DNA from: Lingula anatina | Lineage: Eukaryota; Brachiopoda; Lingulata; Lingulida; Lingulidae | Assembly: GCF_001039355.2 (NCBI RefSeq) | Contig: NW_019776065.1 | Coordinates: 44,596 to 108,595, forward strand | Direction: 5' to 3' | DNA: 64,000 nt | Shown: piece after piece, positions 40,601 through 55,600 of the stretch | Numbering within the stretch: the stretch's first letter is position 1 | Layout of the letters: each line of letters begins with the position of its first letter | Notes under the pieces: model-generated | What the model saw: only the letters and a program-made list of their open reading frames with translations | The model's database searches: none | What the model was told of the DNA's origin: nothing | Program-made: the position numbers and the translations under genes

Positions 40601-43600
40601 AGAGCCAACTCCAGGACCCTCCTTCCCAACTAAGAAACCAGAGGGTACCACCAAGACACCCACACCTAAGCCAACTAAGGAGGAAACTCCATCTCCTAAA
40701 CCAACTGAAAAACCAACACCAAGTCCACCAGTTGAAGGCACCCCAACTCCAACTCCATCGAAGGGATGTGAGCCTAAATGGAGCCCGTGGACAAGCAAGA
40801 ATAATCCTGGCACCTTCCCTCGTGGTGACCTAGAGTTGGTTGGTGACATGATTGATGATGGCCTCCTGCCATGTGCAATGTCAGAGCTGATGGACATTCA
40901 GTGCCGTGATGCTGTGACCAAGACCATGTTTGACCAAACTGGCCAGGCTGTGTCCTGCACACTTGATGGTCGCCTCAAGGGTCTGCTCTGCGACAATGAG
41001 CGCCAGGTTATGGGCACCGAATGTCACGACTACGAGATCAGAGTAGCTTGCAAGCCTGATGAGAATTGCGAGACTCCATCACCTACACCTTCTCCCAAAG
41101 TTTCAACTGTGAAGCCACCAGTGTCATCCGGACCATCCCCAACTCCAAGTCCAACACCTGGTCAAACTCCACCTGTTCAGGGAGAAGACACACCCACTCC
41201 ACCATCCCCTACTCCATCTCCAAGCCCTGGTGATGTGAATACACCCACCCCAACTCCTGGCAGAAAGACTCCATCTATTGGAGAAGAGACACCAACCCCA
41301 TCCCCAACAGCTGTCCAGAAGACACCATCACCAACTGGTGGAGAGGTACCAACTCCATCTCCTTCACCATCTGTGAAGCCAGACAAGGTGCCAACTGTGA
41401 AGCCACCTGTACCTGGTGAGCCAACACCCTCACCAACACCTGGCAAGACACCATCCATTTCTGGAGTGAAGACCCCATCTCCGTCTCCATCTCCAACTCC
41501 AACTGCAACAGGAAAGACTCCATCCATTGGTGGACAGGAGACACCAACCCCATCTCCAACATCAGGCGTTAAGACACCAACACCAGAGGGTGGTGAGACA
41601 CCAACCCCATCTCCAACATCAGGTGTTAAGACACCAACACCAGAGGGTGGTGAGACACCAACACCATCTCCTAAGCCAGAGACCACAAAGGCACCAACAC
41701 CCACCTGCAAGACAAGCCGCTGGGGACCATGGATTAATGACCACGAGCCATTCACCACTGGAGACGACCATGAGAAGCTGTCTCCGGAACAGTTGGCCAG
41801 GTTCTGTGTTGGAGGAAGTGTGAGCAAGATTGAATGTCGCACCATCTATGGGACAGTATACTACTCCTCTGGACAGAATGTCCAGTGTGATGTGACCAAT
41901 GGTTTGACTTGTACTGCTGACCGTTTGTTTGATGGTACAGTGATGGAATGTGAGGATTACAAGATCCGTTACTACTGTCAGTGTGAAGGTAAGATGTGTT
42001 TAAAGTGGATATTTGGATTTTAAATATCCATTTGTTTTGTTCAAGTAAGAACAGAAATTTCATCTCTTCCTCAACACTCATACATCAGGAATTTTGTTCA
42101 GTTTTCTGTTTAAACTTTGAAGCTCATACTGTCTACTTTACATGAGTGTTTTAAAATTCTGTATTCCTGAGCTCAATACTTAATTTTGTTAACTCAATCC
42201 TTTAAAATCGGAGTATATTACATAGATGTAATTTTTACGGTAGGATTATAAAAAAATATTTTAGAATGTTATATAGATTATAAGGATGAAAAACCTTGTA
42301 ATGAAAATGCTGCTAATAACTTTCTTTTTCTATGAAATTGACCAAATGCTCATGTTTCTAACCACAGAAACACCAACTGCTGCTCCAACTGAGACAACAC
42401 AAAAACCAGGCCCAGTTACCACTCTCAAGCCAACTCCATCTCCATCTGCCTCAACCAAGGTTCCAACAGTTGAAACAGAAGAACCACCAACTCCATCTCC
42501 ATCTGCGCCATCCAAGGTTCCACCAAAGGGCACAACAGAAATGCCAACTCCATCTCCATCTGTGTCATCCAAAGTTCCACCAAAAGAAACAACAGAAATG
42601 CCAACTCCATCTCCATCTGCTGGTAGTGAGACACCAACAAAGGGAGTTAATCAACCACCAACTCCATCTCCATCTGCTGGTAGTGAGACACCAACAAAGG
42701 GATCAGAAGAAACACCAACACCAAAACCAACACCAACTCCTTTTGGTGCCGAACCAAAAACTACCAAGGGCAAGAAACCTCAGCCAACATCAGTTAAACC
42801 AGAGGGCACTCCTACCCCAGGAACAGCAACACCAACACCAGGTGGTGTACCAGGGCAGCCCACACCTTCCCCATCCCCATCTGTTCTTGAGACTGTCTCC
42901 CCACCTGTAAAGACAGGCACACCAACACCATCGCCATCTGCAGAACCAACTGAGAAACCAACCGTAAAACCATCAGTAGGACCAACTAAGGAACCCACGC
43001 CATCACCATCTGTGGGGTCAACTGAAAAACCACCAGCAGGAACAACTAAGGAACCCACGCCATCTCCATCTGCGGAACCAAGTGAAAAACCAACTGTAAA
43101 ACCACCAGTAGGACCAACTAAGGAACCCACGCCAAGCCCACCTGCCAAAACCTTCCCATACTGCCAGTGGTCAACATGGCTGAACGCAGCTAACCCACAG
43201 ACTCCAGGCAGTATTGGTGACATGGAAACCATCGAGACCTTGAAGAAGACTTACGGACTCTGCAAGAATATCAAGAATATTGAATGCAGAATTGCTAATA
43301 GCAATACACCTGTAAGTGCTGCTGGACAGAATGATGTCTCTTGTGACATTTACAACGGTCTGCGTTGCTTCAACCAGGAACAAGATGGCGGACAGTGCTT
43401 TGACTATGAAGTACGTGTGCTTTGTTGGGATGATAAGTGTGGTAAGAAAACTTTAGTATTGCTTTGTATATAAGGCCTATTTTATTGCCTTGTCTAAAAC
43501 ACATTTTTGAATATTTTTGGAATATAACATGACATTTAATAGAATTTAATATACCTGGTCCAAGAGTAAGAAGTATGTCAATCTGTTTGCAATTTAATTA

Positions 43601-46600
43601 GTCAACAAAATTGCAATCTGTCAATAAGTACTCTTTTAAATTAGATATTGAAATCTTTTTTGGAATGCAAACTAGTGAGAATATCATTTTATGGTTGCTT
43701 TAACATTGCATATGACAAACTCTGTGAATAGGTATGTAAATTACAGAATCATTTAGCTCAAATTCTTTATAAATTTCAGAAGGCACACCAACTGCAGCTC
43801 CAACAACCAAGAAAGTCACCCCATCTCTGGCTCCAAGTGCCACTCCATCCAGATCACCCACACCCGTATCTACACGTGAGCATTATTTTTATTCATCAAC
43901 CTGTTTCTGACAGGTATTTTTAAATTTTAAATCAGAAAAAAATATTCTGGTCTTTTCCAACTTAAATAGTCTCTAGACCCCTAGTTGTGATGCCACTGAG
44001 CCATTCCTTCATCTTTTTTTTATTTCATAAGTCCAAAATCATGTATTCTTTTTATTTTGTTTTATTTTATTTTATTTATTTATTTAAAGTTATTTATTTT
44101 TGCTGAAAGTTCACTTGCAATGACTATGACCTAAGCATTATATACATGTTCAACAAGAACATTATGGTGATTTGCTATCTTAGTTTGGTTGAGAAACTGA
44201 ACTATTCAATGAAGGCAGTTGGTATTTAAATGTGTTTCTTATTTTGTAACATTTAAGTAAACAGTTTTTGATGAATAAGTTACTGATTCAATTAGGAAGG
44301 ACTATTTTTCACCTATAAAATAAAAATTTCTTGAACATTTAACAAAAGTCTTTATATCAGATGCTTTCAACTTATTTTGGCACTGACTCTAATTCAACAA
44401 TTGAATAAATTGCAATAGTATCAATTCTTTGCACATTTGTCAAAAAATCATATCCTACTAGTTAACTTGAGTATCATTCTTTACACACCCCAACCCCTGT
44501 GTTTTTACAGCTGTCTGCGTGCCAGGCATGATGTGGGACTCCTGTGCCTACAAATGTGACCAGATGTGCCACTACATGAAGGACAAAATCATAAAGGAGA
44601 AGGGACGCTGCCTGCCTAAGGATCCAACCAAGTGCGTGCCAGCATGCAGACCTCCCGTGGAGTGCTCTGCCCCACGTCTGTCACAGGATGGAGATAAATG
44701 CGTGGAGGAGAAGGAATGCACGTGCATGAAGCCTGATGGAACTCCAGCTAAGGTAAGTGACAGTCCGAAAAAATGGTTTAGCTTACTGGTCTTTCAGATC
44801 ACCAGGGTTAAAAAATCTACTGTCGCAAGGTGAAATGTTGCTGGATAGATTTCTAAAATATCAAGGGCCTTGTATCAAGTTTATTGGTATCTAGAATAAG
44901 GTCGCTGTTAAGGATGTTACTGTGAGAATAATGATTGATATGGCTTGTGCTCATTGTGTAGTATATGAAACACATTTATACAATGCAAGTATCCATTGTA
45001 TAGGTATTTGTTTCACAAAAGTGAGGTCATATTCTTTTATAAAATTGTGCTGGTGCCCTATTTGCTAAATCAAATTATAGTTGATGGTTTATGTAGTGCA
45101 TGAAACAAACACATGAGTTGAATGTGTGCATGTTACAGCTCCCATAATTGATAAAGAATATGGATATAATAAAAAGTTATTTTTTCTTTCAGTACGGAGA
45201 AGTTTGGGAGCACCCACAAGAGAAGTGCACCAAATGTACCTGTATGGGAACCAAGATTGTATGTGTTGAGGATGAGACATGTGGAACACACAAACCACCA
45301 ACTGTTGAGCCTACGACATCTAAGGTATTTAATGATTCTATTCCTAGAAGAGAAGAAAGCAAATATTTTAAGGAATTTGTCAGAATATTTTAAAGTGATG
45401 GTGGGTTCATTATAGTTGTATTCCAACTTGACTTCAGAAAGTTTTATATAAAAAGAGATAAAAAGTAAAATGAAAAGTTTTGGGACATTTTGTGAAATAA
45501 AGTAAAAGGAAATCCTAGGAATTAGCATTATTGACCTTTAGAAATCCTTTTAAACCACCAAATCCAAATAAATCTATATTGTTCTGTAGTGTCATTGTTT
45601 AAAACAACATTTTTATTCTGTTTTCTATTAATAATTTTGAGAAACATGCTTTATAGAAGTTTTATCTTTTCTAATTTCCTTTAAATTCAATTGTTAGTTT
45701 TTATCATTTCAGTTAACATTATTTATAATAATTATTTATTGCTTTTAAGACCACCCCTGAGACAGTTAAGGAACACCCATGTGGATGGACAAGCTGGATC
45801 AGTGTTGACTCTCCAGAGTCCGCCCCAGGTGACATTGAGGGTATTTCTGGCATCCGTGCCACAAACAAGTTCTGCATGAACCCAGTACGTATTGAATGCA
45901 AGGTCCGTGGAGGATCTGAATCCTTGGCTGACACAAAACAGGTCGGCACATGTGACATGGTCAACGGCCTGCAGTGCTTGAATGCCGACAACCCAGGAGG
46001 CTGCTACGACTATGAAGTCAGGTTCTTCTGTGCTTGCCCAACACCAGCCCCTACTTCCACTGCAAAGGCCGTAACACCAACAGTAGGACCAACGAAGGGA
46101 CCAGCTCCAACACCATCACCCACCCCACATGTTGGACAGGAGACACCAACTGCTACTCCAGGTGTGCCAAAGATTACACCAACTCCAGGCATGGGTCCAA
46201 CACCATCTCCATCACCCGGTATTGGTGAGACACCATCACCATCACCAGGGCAGAAGACACCATCTCCTGTGAAGGGACCAACACCATCTGCAACACCATC
46301 TATAGGCAAGACACCATCTCCAACACCTGTGCAGAAGACACCATCTCCATCTGCAACACCATCTATTGGTGAGACACCATCTGCAACCCCAGGAACGGGA
46401 CCAGAGGCAACTCCTACCCCTACCCCAGGCAAACCAATTAGTGGTCAGTCAACACCATCTCCAACACCAGGCAAGGAAGGTCAACCAACCCCAACTCCAG
46501 GCAAACCAGTGAGTGTAGAGCCAACACCATCTCCATCTGCTGGCCAGGGAACACCCACTGTGACCACTGGAGGAAAGCCAACACCATCTCCAACCCCAGG

Positions 46601-49600
46601 CGAGAAAACACCAACGCCAGGAAAACAAGGAGAACCAACACCATCTCCAACAGCAGGTCAGTCAACACCTACATCTGAGACTGGAGAGCCAACACCATCT
46701 CCCCCCGCAGGTGAGGAAACACCAACGCCAGGAAAACCAGGAAAACCAACACCTTCCCCAACAGCAGGTCAGTCAACACCTACACGTAAGATTGGAGAGC
46801 CAACACCTTCTCCAACCCCAGGTCAGCCAACGCCTCCATCTAAGAGCGGAGAACCGACACCATCCCCAGGACCAGTGTCTGAGAAGACTGTAGTGCCACC
46901 AACAAAAACATCTGGTACCCCAACACCTGAACCCTCTAAGTTGCCAGGCACACCTACTTTGAAACCAACTGGTGAGCCAACACCATCCCCACCAGTTGAT
47001 GCATCTAAGACACCAAGCAAGGTCACTGTGACTCCACCTTTGGTTGAGAAACCAACACCCAAGCCTACACCAAGCACAGCACCAGTGAAGTGTGACATGT
47101 GGTCTGGCTGGTTCAACAGCAATAGTCCAAAGAACAGCGATGGTGATTACGAAAATATCCAGTTTATCCGTCAAACTTACAACTTCTGTAACAAGCAGGG
47201 TATGGTCGTCACCAAGATTGAATGCAGAACTGCCAATCCTGCTGACTTGGGTAAGGTGACAAGCTTCGATAGCACAGGACAGATGAATCTGAAGTGTGAC
47301 ACCCAGACTGGATTTGCTTGTCGAAACATCGACCAGATGGTTCCAGGTTTACCTGACCAGAGTGTATGCTATGATTATGAAGTCCGTATGTATTGTTCCT
47401 GCCCCAAACCAGTGGCCAAACCCACCACTGCAGTCGAGCAGCCTCCAACACCATCCACTCCAGGACATCCTATCGAGACTGTGTCTCCACATGTGACACC
47501 AGGCAGGCAGCCAACCCCATCTAAGACTGCACCAACTGAGACTCCAACACCAGGCCAGCCAAAATCTCCATCACCAACTCTCAGCTCTGGACCCACACCT
47601 AAACCAACCCAGGGAGCAGAGGCACCAAAACCAACCTCGAAGAAGCCAAAGCCATCTCCTACACCAGAACCTACTCAGAAACCAGAGCCAACCTCCAAGA
47701 CTCCAGCAGTTAAACCAACTGAAGGACCAACGCCAGCTCAGCCAGAAACTCCAACCCCAAGCAAGAGTGGAGAATCACCAAGACCAACAACTAGTAAACC
47801 AGAGCCTAGCACTAAAGTGCCTCAACCTAGCACTCCTGGACAGCCAACACCATCTCCAAAACCAGTGTCCACAGAAGTACCTCCAACAGGTACCTCTGGC
47901 CAGCCAACACCATCTCCAAAACCAGTGTCCACAGAAGTACCTCCATCAGGTACCTCTGCCCAGCCAACACCATCTCCAAAGCCAGAGCCCACAGAAGTAC
48001 CTCCAACAGGTACATCTGGCCAGCCAACACCATCTCCAAGCACTGGTACCCCTACCCTTTGTGGATGGACCCCATGGTATAATGGACACCAGCCAGAATA
48101 TCGTGGAGAGTTTGAGCTGATCTCTGATCTCTTGGATGACAACAAATACTGTGAGAAGGAGGACATCACTGCTATTGAGTGTCGTCGTGAGGGCACCAAC
48201 ATGCCTTATGACAAGACTGACAACACTGATGTGATGTGTGACCTCAAATACAATGGTCTTTTGTGCTCCAATGACAGGCAGATGGGAATGAAGGAATGTT
48301 ATGACTATGAGATCCGTGTGTTCTGTGAACCAAAGGGACAGGTGTGCAGTGCACCAACCCCATCTCCATCTCCATCTGCAGAGGTGCCAGGCACTCCAAC
48401 TGCCAGTCCACCTGTCAAGCCAACACCAGGACCTACTAAGCCAAGTGGTGAGACGCCATCCCCAACACCAAGTGAGTCTGGTAAGACACCAGTCCCAACC
48501 TCTGCAAAACCAGGTGTTGAATCCACTCCTTCTCCTACTAAGCCAAGTGGTGAGACACCATCCCCAACACCAAGTGAGTCTGGTAAGACACCAGTCCCAA
48601 CCTCTGCAAAACCAGGTGTTGAACCCACTCCTTCACCTACACCAGGCAAGCCAGGCCAGCCTACACCTTCACCAACACCAAGTGAAACTGGACAGACACC
48701 GGAACCAACTAGTAAGAGACCAGCAGGAGAGCCAACTGCATCACCTGCACCAAGCTCTAAGATTCCTCAGCCAAGCACACCTGGCCAACCAACACCTTCT
48801 CCAAAACCAAGCACCCCAGGGGTACCTCATCCAAGCACTCCTGGAGAGCCTTTTGGTAAGCCAACACCAAGTGAGAAGACCCCAGTTCCAAAGGTTACAA
48901 CACCAGAATCTGGATCCCCAGTGCCTACTACCAGACTGCCCATTGGTGAGTCAACACCAGTGCCACCAATTAAAGGCCAGTCAACTCCTTCTCCAACACC
49001 AGGTCAACCTGGAGAACCAACACCAACACCAGGCAAAAGTAGTGAGGTACCAAGACCAACAACAAAGGTGCCTTTTGGTGAAACACCTCCAACACCAGAG
49101 GGTCAGACACCAGTTCCAACATCTAAGAGACCAGGTGGGCCAATACCTTCCCCAACACCAGAGACTGAGAAACCAGTTCCAACAACAAAGATACCAGGTG
49201 GACCAACACCTTCCCCAACACCAGAGGGTGAGACACCAGTCCCAATATCTAAAATACCAGGTGGACCAACACCTTCCCCAACACCAGAGGGTGAGACATC
49301 AGTTCCACCAACTAGAAGACCAGGTGAGCCAACTCCTTCACCAGAACCATCAACCAAGAAGCCAGAAGAACGCAAAACAACACCACAGGGTGAACCATCA
49401 CCTTCTCCATCAACCATCACAAAGATCCCACCATACCTGACCAGCAAGATCCCAACTCCAGAACCCACATGTGCTTACTGGTCTCCATGGATTAACAACT
49501 ATGAAGGATACAGCTCCAATGGTGACTATGAAAAGATGACCCTGGAAGAGTTGAGAGCCCAGATGCAGTTCTGTATGAACGGCCGCCTGACAAGCATTGA

Positions 49601-52600
49601 GTGTCGCACTGCTGACCCTGAGCCCTTGGATACCCCCTGGGAAGACATGAGCTTGGAAGGTGCCTGCAGTTTAGAGAAAGGATTGTACTGCAGTAATAAG
49701 GAGAACATGGATGCTGGAAAATTCAACTGCGGTGACTTCAAGATCAGATACTTCTGCGAATGCTCACGTAAGTGTTAATTTTGTTTTTTCTTGGCTCTCG
49801 CTCATTTTTTTTTTTTTTTTTTTTTTTGTAACTGAAATCATAATAACAATTATCAGTAGTACTGTATTTACTGTGTCTGTCATTTGTCTTTTATGGAATT
49901 AATCTGCAGCATTATTGTTTTAGAAAATCATATATTGCTAGCCATGGATACAGTAAGGGATTTGAATATTGAACAATATACCTATTTAGATTGATTTGAC
50001 TTAAAACTACAGGCATATTTCCTGAATGATGCCATTTGTGCTTCCCTTGGTTATTTTTATCAATTATTTTACAGCTCAGCCGAAGTCCACAAGCTCACCA
50101 ACTCCAAAACCAACAGTAGGCAAAACACCCAGCATTGGCAAGACACCAACTCCAGGCAAGGAGCCTACACCTTCTCCAACTGCCTCTGAGAAGACACCAT
50201 CTCTTGTGGGTGGACCTCAGCCTACGCCAACTGCTGGTGAGCCTAAACCATCTGAGGCTTCACCAACACCATCTCCTGTGTCACCAGTTACTCAGAAGCA
50301 GCCAACACCTGGACCAAGCGAGAAACCAACTGCCTCTCCAAAACCAACCCACAAGACACCAAGTGGAGAACCAACACCAACTCTTGGAGGTCCAGAACCA
50401 ACTCCATCTGAAGGTTCATCAACACCATCTCCTAAACCAGACCTTCTGGAGACTGTTTCACCACCAGTGTCTACGAAGCAGCCAACACCTGGACCAAGTC
50501 AGAAACCAACTCTCTCTCCAAAACCAACCGACAAGACCCCAAGTGGACCAGAGCCAACACCAACTCTTGGAGGTCCAAAACCATCTCCATCTGAGAGTGT
50601 TCCAACACCAGGAAAGACACCAAAGCCAGGAATGGAGACACCAACACCATCCACCCCCAAGACTGGAGAGGAACCAACACCATCCACCCCCAAGTCTGGA
50701 GAGGAACCAACACCAACTCCAACGCCAGGCCATACAAGAGTTCCAACCCCAAGCAGCACCATTGTCATTGTGTCTGTACCTACACCAAGCCCATCTGTAC
50801 CAGGTAGGGGACATGAGAGAGATTTAAATACATAGACATGTTTTTTTCTAATTATTTTTACTGGATTTAAGAAGTTCTAACAATGCCAGTCTTGTGTCAT
50901 CACTGATTTCTGACAACTTATGAGAAGACCTTATTTTTATATCATTTAACCAATTAAGAAGGAGAATAAAATAGAAAAAGTTATGTCATCTCAACTGGAT
51001 GTGTGATATTACACTTGTTGTCATTCAAAATGTTTGTTATAAATTGTCATGTTATACTTTACTGCTGTGTTCTGCAATCTTTGAAACATACAGATTCTAG
51101 AACCTGGATGTGAACACACACACACACAACCTAAACACATATCATATATATTGTTTCCAGAGTGCCTATGATAAGCCAGAAATCAATTTTAGACTCATTT
51201 TTTTTAGCCAGTTGACATCTTGTTTTCAACTTATTTACAATTTTTCTTTCATCTCACTCATTTTTAGAACCAGGAGTGAAACGCTGTGAGCAGGACATGG
51301 TCGCCAACAACCTCTTCCCAGTTCCAGACTCAAGTCTCACTGCCTCGTCTGCCGCTGACTTCAGATCTGGCCCCGACAGATCCCGTCTTAACACCAAGGA
51401 GACCGCATCACGCACAGGTGCATGGTTGGCCAAGAGCAACAATGAACGCCAGTGGCTCCAGATTGATTTGGGTCATGAGCAGACAATTGAGGGTATTGTG
51501 ACTCAAGGTCGTGAAGGTCATAACCAATATGTGAAGACTTACTATGTACTGTACTCCACTGATGGCGTGAACTTCATCCGTTATGAAGAGAAACCAGACA
51601 CACCAAAGGTACAGAAAAGTAACACAGTGAAATATATATATATATACTTGAAGCACCTATTTATTGAGAAATTTTATGGTAGGCAGGCCTCATGTCCATA
51701 TTATCATGACACTGTGGATCTCTATTTCTCATATTTTGGACAAAAATAAGATAATAATTTGTAATACTAAGATCTGGTTTTCACAACCCTCTGATATACA
51801 AGCATCTATGTTCTTATTCTTCAGATTATTATAATTAGTATTGTTATTATTTTCTAGCTGTTCAGTGGCAACTTCGATGGAGATAAGAAGGTACTGCACA
51901 AGTTCGTTCCATTCCGTGCCCGCTACGTGCGTGTGCAGCCCAAGGACTGGAACCAACACATTGCCCTACGCGTCGAGTTGTTGGGATGCAGGAGTAAGTG
52001 TAATTTGTTGTATAGGGACAATTGTTTTTTAGCTTTAAAGTAATACCCTATGTTTTTTATTTTATTCATGCTTTGTCATCAGGTGTCAGTGTCCCCAAAT
52101 ATATATAATATATAAATGTATAACAATGCATAAAAAGTTGAGTAAAGCTGTTGAAAAAGATACACATTTTCGGAGAAAAAATACCTTTTGCGTGTGTGAA
52201 AGTTTTCAGGATTATGCCTGATTTCATGATTTTCAGTCTTCATATTGATAGTTTTTTTCATATGGTCTGCGATAAGAAATTGCAAGCTACATTTTCAGAA
52301 TTTGCATTATTTATAACTTTCACTCATGCTTTTGACATTGATAAACCCTGACATATATATACTAATTATTAATCCTTTTGCATCTTATAGCTAAGCCACC
52401 TATGTACCCAACACCATCTCCAACTGCTGGACCAACACCAACACTGTATCCATCCACAACTCTGGGTAAGTGTGTACGGTAATGCCTCACAGATTTTGAA
52501 CAACATCACAGTACACACGTTATCTTTTAGAGGTTCTTTAAGATTGATAATTTACAAAAGTGCACTTTGATGGATCCTTTCACTGACTGAATTTCACGAA

Positions 52601-55600
52601 GAAATTGAAAAATGTTTCACTTTCAGTACCGGTCTGCACTGAGGAAATGGGAGTCAGCAATGGATTCATCGTCGATGGCATGCTGTCCGCATCCTCTGAG
52701 CGCGACTCATATCACGGCGCCCAGCGTGCTCGCCTCTACCAGGTTGATGACACCAAGGGCTATGGTGGCTGGTCACCACGTGTGAATGACCAGAAACAAT
52801 GGCTCCAGGTGAGTGGATACTGGACTCTGGTCACTTGATCTCTATTATTAACTAAATACTGTAGACTATATCTGCATAATTTGTCATCTTACAGCTTGAA
52901 TTATGGTATGTCTCAAACGTTATTCTGATGAGCAGACAAATGCAAAGAATCCTAACAGGTCCAGAAAGTTAATGTTAATGTACATGTGTAAGCACCATGC
53001 CCTCTCATATAATACATTTCATTCTTTTTATGCCTGCATTCACAGGTCGCTTTCTACAAACCAAGCATCCTGACTGGTGTCACTACACAGGGACGCTTCC
53101 AGGGACCAGAGTTTGTGCAGTCGTACACTGTCACCTACTCTGTAGATGGAGCCACCTGGACACATGTCACTGACAGCACTGGACAGGTCAAGGTCAGTAT
53201 CATTTATCAGTTGAGAATTGTTTTGCTGAAGTATTCTGCTTAAAATATTTCTGATCAGCAGTTTTAGTTAGTGCTTTGTTAAAAAATACATGCACCTGAA
53301 GGGTTTCTGTACAGAATAATTCAAGAGCACAGTTTCAAAGAAAGCTGTTTGTAAAAATAAAAAAAAAAACATGCAAGCAAAAACAGTTGATTCTAACTTA
53401 ATAAAATAAAAGTTGTATATAAACTTTTTTCTATTTTGTTTTTAATTATATTTATCATAAAATCCACAAAATATGTGTTATTAGTTATGTATAGATATGT
53501 TAGAAATACATTTAGTTTTGAATTGAAAAGAAATTTTTCAATATTATAATACAGGTATTCAGTGGAAACAACGAGCCTGAAACACCAAAGAGGAACTTCT
53601 TTGAGAATGCCATCAAGGCTAAGTACATCCGTATCCATCCTCTCTCTTGGGTCAATGGAATTGGCATGAGAATCGAAATCCAAGGATGCTTCGAGCCCAC
53701 ACCTGCTCCATCCGAGGGTACGCCAAAACCAGGCAAAGAACCAACACCATCTGTGGGTGCAACACCATCACCAACCCCATCACAGCCTGGTGGTGAGGAA
53801 CCAACACCAACACAAACACCTGGCAGTAAATACCCAACGCCATCCTCAACACCATCTGGTGGTGAAGAACCCACTCAGACACCTGGTCAGAAATACCCAA
53901 CACCCTCTGCAACACCATCTGTTGACCTCACACCAACGCCAACTCCTAAGATTCCAGGACGCGAAGAGCCAACGCCCAAATCCACTCCAGCACCTGCCAG
54001 TACCCCAGGGGTGACACCACCAGTGCCACCTATGGAGCTGTGCAAGGAAAAGATGGGCATGCAGCCAGGACAGAAGAGTTTTGTTAGCGACAGCCAGATC
54101 ACCGTCAGCTCTCAGATGTCTGATCGCTTCGGTGGAAGCCGCAGCCGTCTGACCACCAAGGATGACAGTAATGGCAGCGGTGGATGGATGCCAGCTCAGA
54201 GCAGATACGGAGAATGGATCCAGATCGACTTCCTTGCCCCACGTACCTTGACTGGAATCACCACCCAGGGACGCTACGGTCTGCCAATGTTTGTGAGAAG
54301 TTACGAAGTTGAGTTCTCCACAGATGGAAAGATCTGGTTGCCATACAAGGTTAATGGACAGCTTGTGGTGGGTTTTTGTTTTATGATATTATGTAAAATA
54401 GTAAATTAGTTTAGTAAATCTGCAATGATATTGTACAAATGCACATTTCATCTACTCTGCCATCTCCCAGCAAAGGCATGAGAAATAGTACAACCCCTGC
54501 ATATTAGAAATCTTAAAAATACCTCATTATTTCTTAATATGGCAAAAAAATTAAGAAGTCCTGAAACTTTCAACAATTTGCTCTGCATCACAAGGAAATT
54601 GTGTTCTATAAACCTGTTTTTTGAGTTTGACATAAACCAAAAATAAAGTGTTAGACTATAATTTTACCTGTTACAGAACTTTGCTGCCAACACTGACAGC
54701 GAGAGCCAAGTTACCAACTGGTTCGACAGAGGCATCAGGGCCCGCTTCATCCGTATCAAGCCCACAGACTGGCAGAATGCCATTGGCATGAGAGTGGAGA
54801 TCCACGGTTGCTACGAACCAACTGCTGAATCCACTACCAGACCAACTGTGCCAACTGTGGCTACTAGTAAGTGTTCATACTTGATGCTTTTATGGAGATT
54901 CAAAAAACATTTTTTAACGCAAAATTTATGCATTTATTTGGATTTTTTTTTGTGTGGCTGCAATAAGTGCATTTGTTGGTGGATTACATTGTTTATTTAC
55001 TTTTAAAAAATGTTCCGTCAGTAATATTTTTCAGAGATGATTAGAAAGTTCTGAAAAATTTGTTGTCTTTTTTTTTCAAGTCTTTGAAAATGCTTAAAAT
55101 TGTTTTAAAAAAATTAAAATATTAGCAAATTAAGGCATTTGAAAATTTATTACCATACTTACCATGCATTACAATATTCCCAGCACCTGCAGGACAGTGC
55201 GACAAACCAATGGGCATGACCTCCGGATTGATTGGCGACAGCCAGATCACTGCTTCTTCTGAGCTGCCACGTTTCGAGGCTGCACGTGCCCGCTTCGGTG
55301 CACAGAGCACAAGCCACGGAGAAGGAGGCTGGAGGCCAGCAAAGAACGACAGGCGCCCATGGATCGTGGTGGACATGCAGAAGGTTGTAGAAGTGACTGG
55401 AATTTCCACCCAGGGAGTACACAGCTTCCCAGCTTTCACTGTTGTTTATCAGTTTGAGTATTCCACTGATGGCAAGACATGGACTCTGTACACCGAGAAT
55501 GGCTTGGCTAAGGTGAATGGAAAGCTTAAACAATATAATAATACATTTAGTGATGTTGATAGTTATGACAATCACATATTTTGACTATAATTTTTTTTGA

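Noticed and set aside
48301-49440. Forward frame rich in Gln, His and Leu (379 codons), with similar ones at 42470-42910 and 50135-50827
   Set aside because: A shifted reading of the same repeats (CAACAC and CACCAT read as Gln/His). There are no splice or start signals, and they overlap the true frame throughout.
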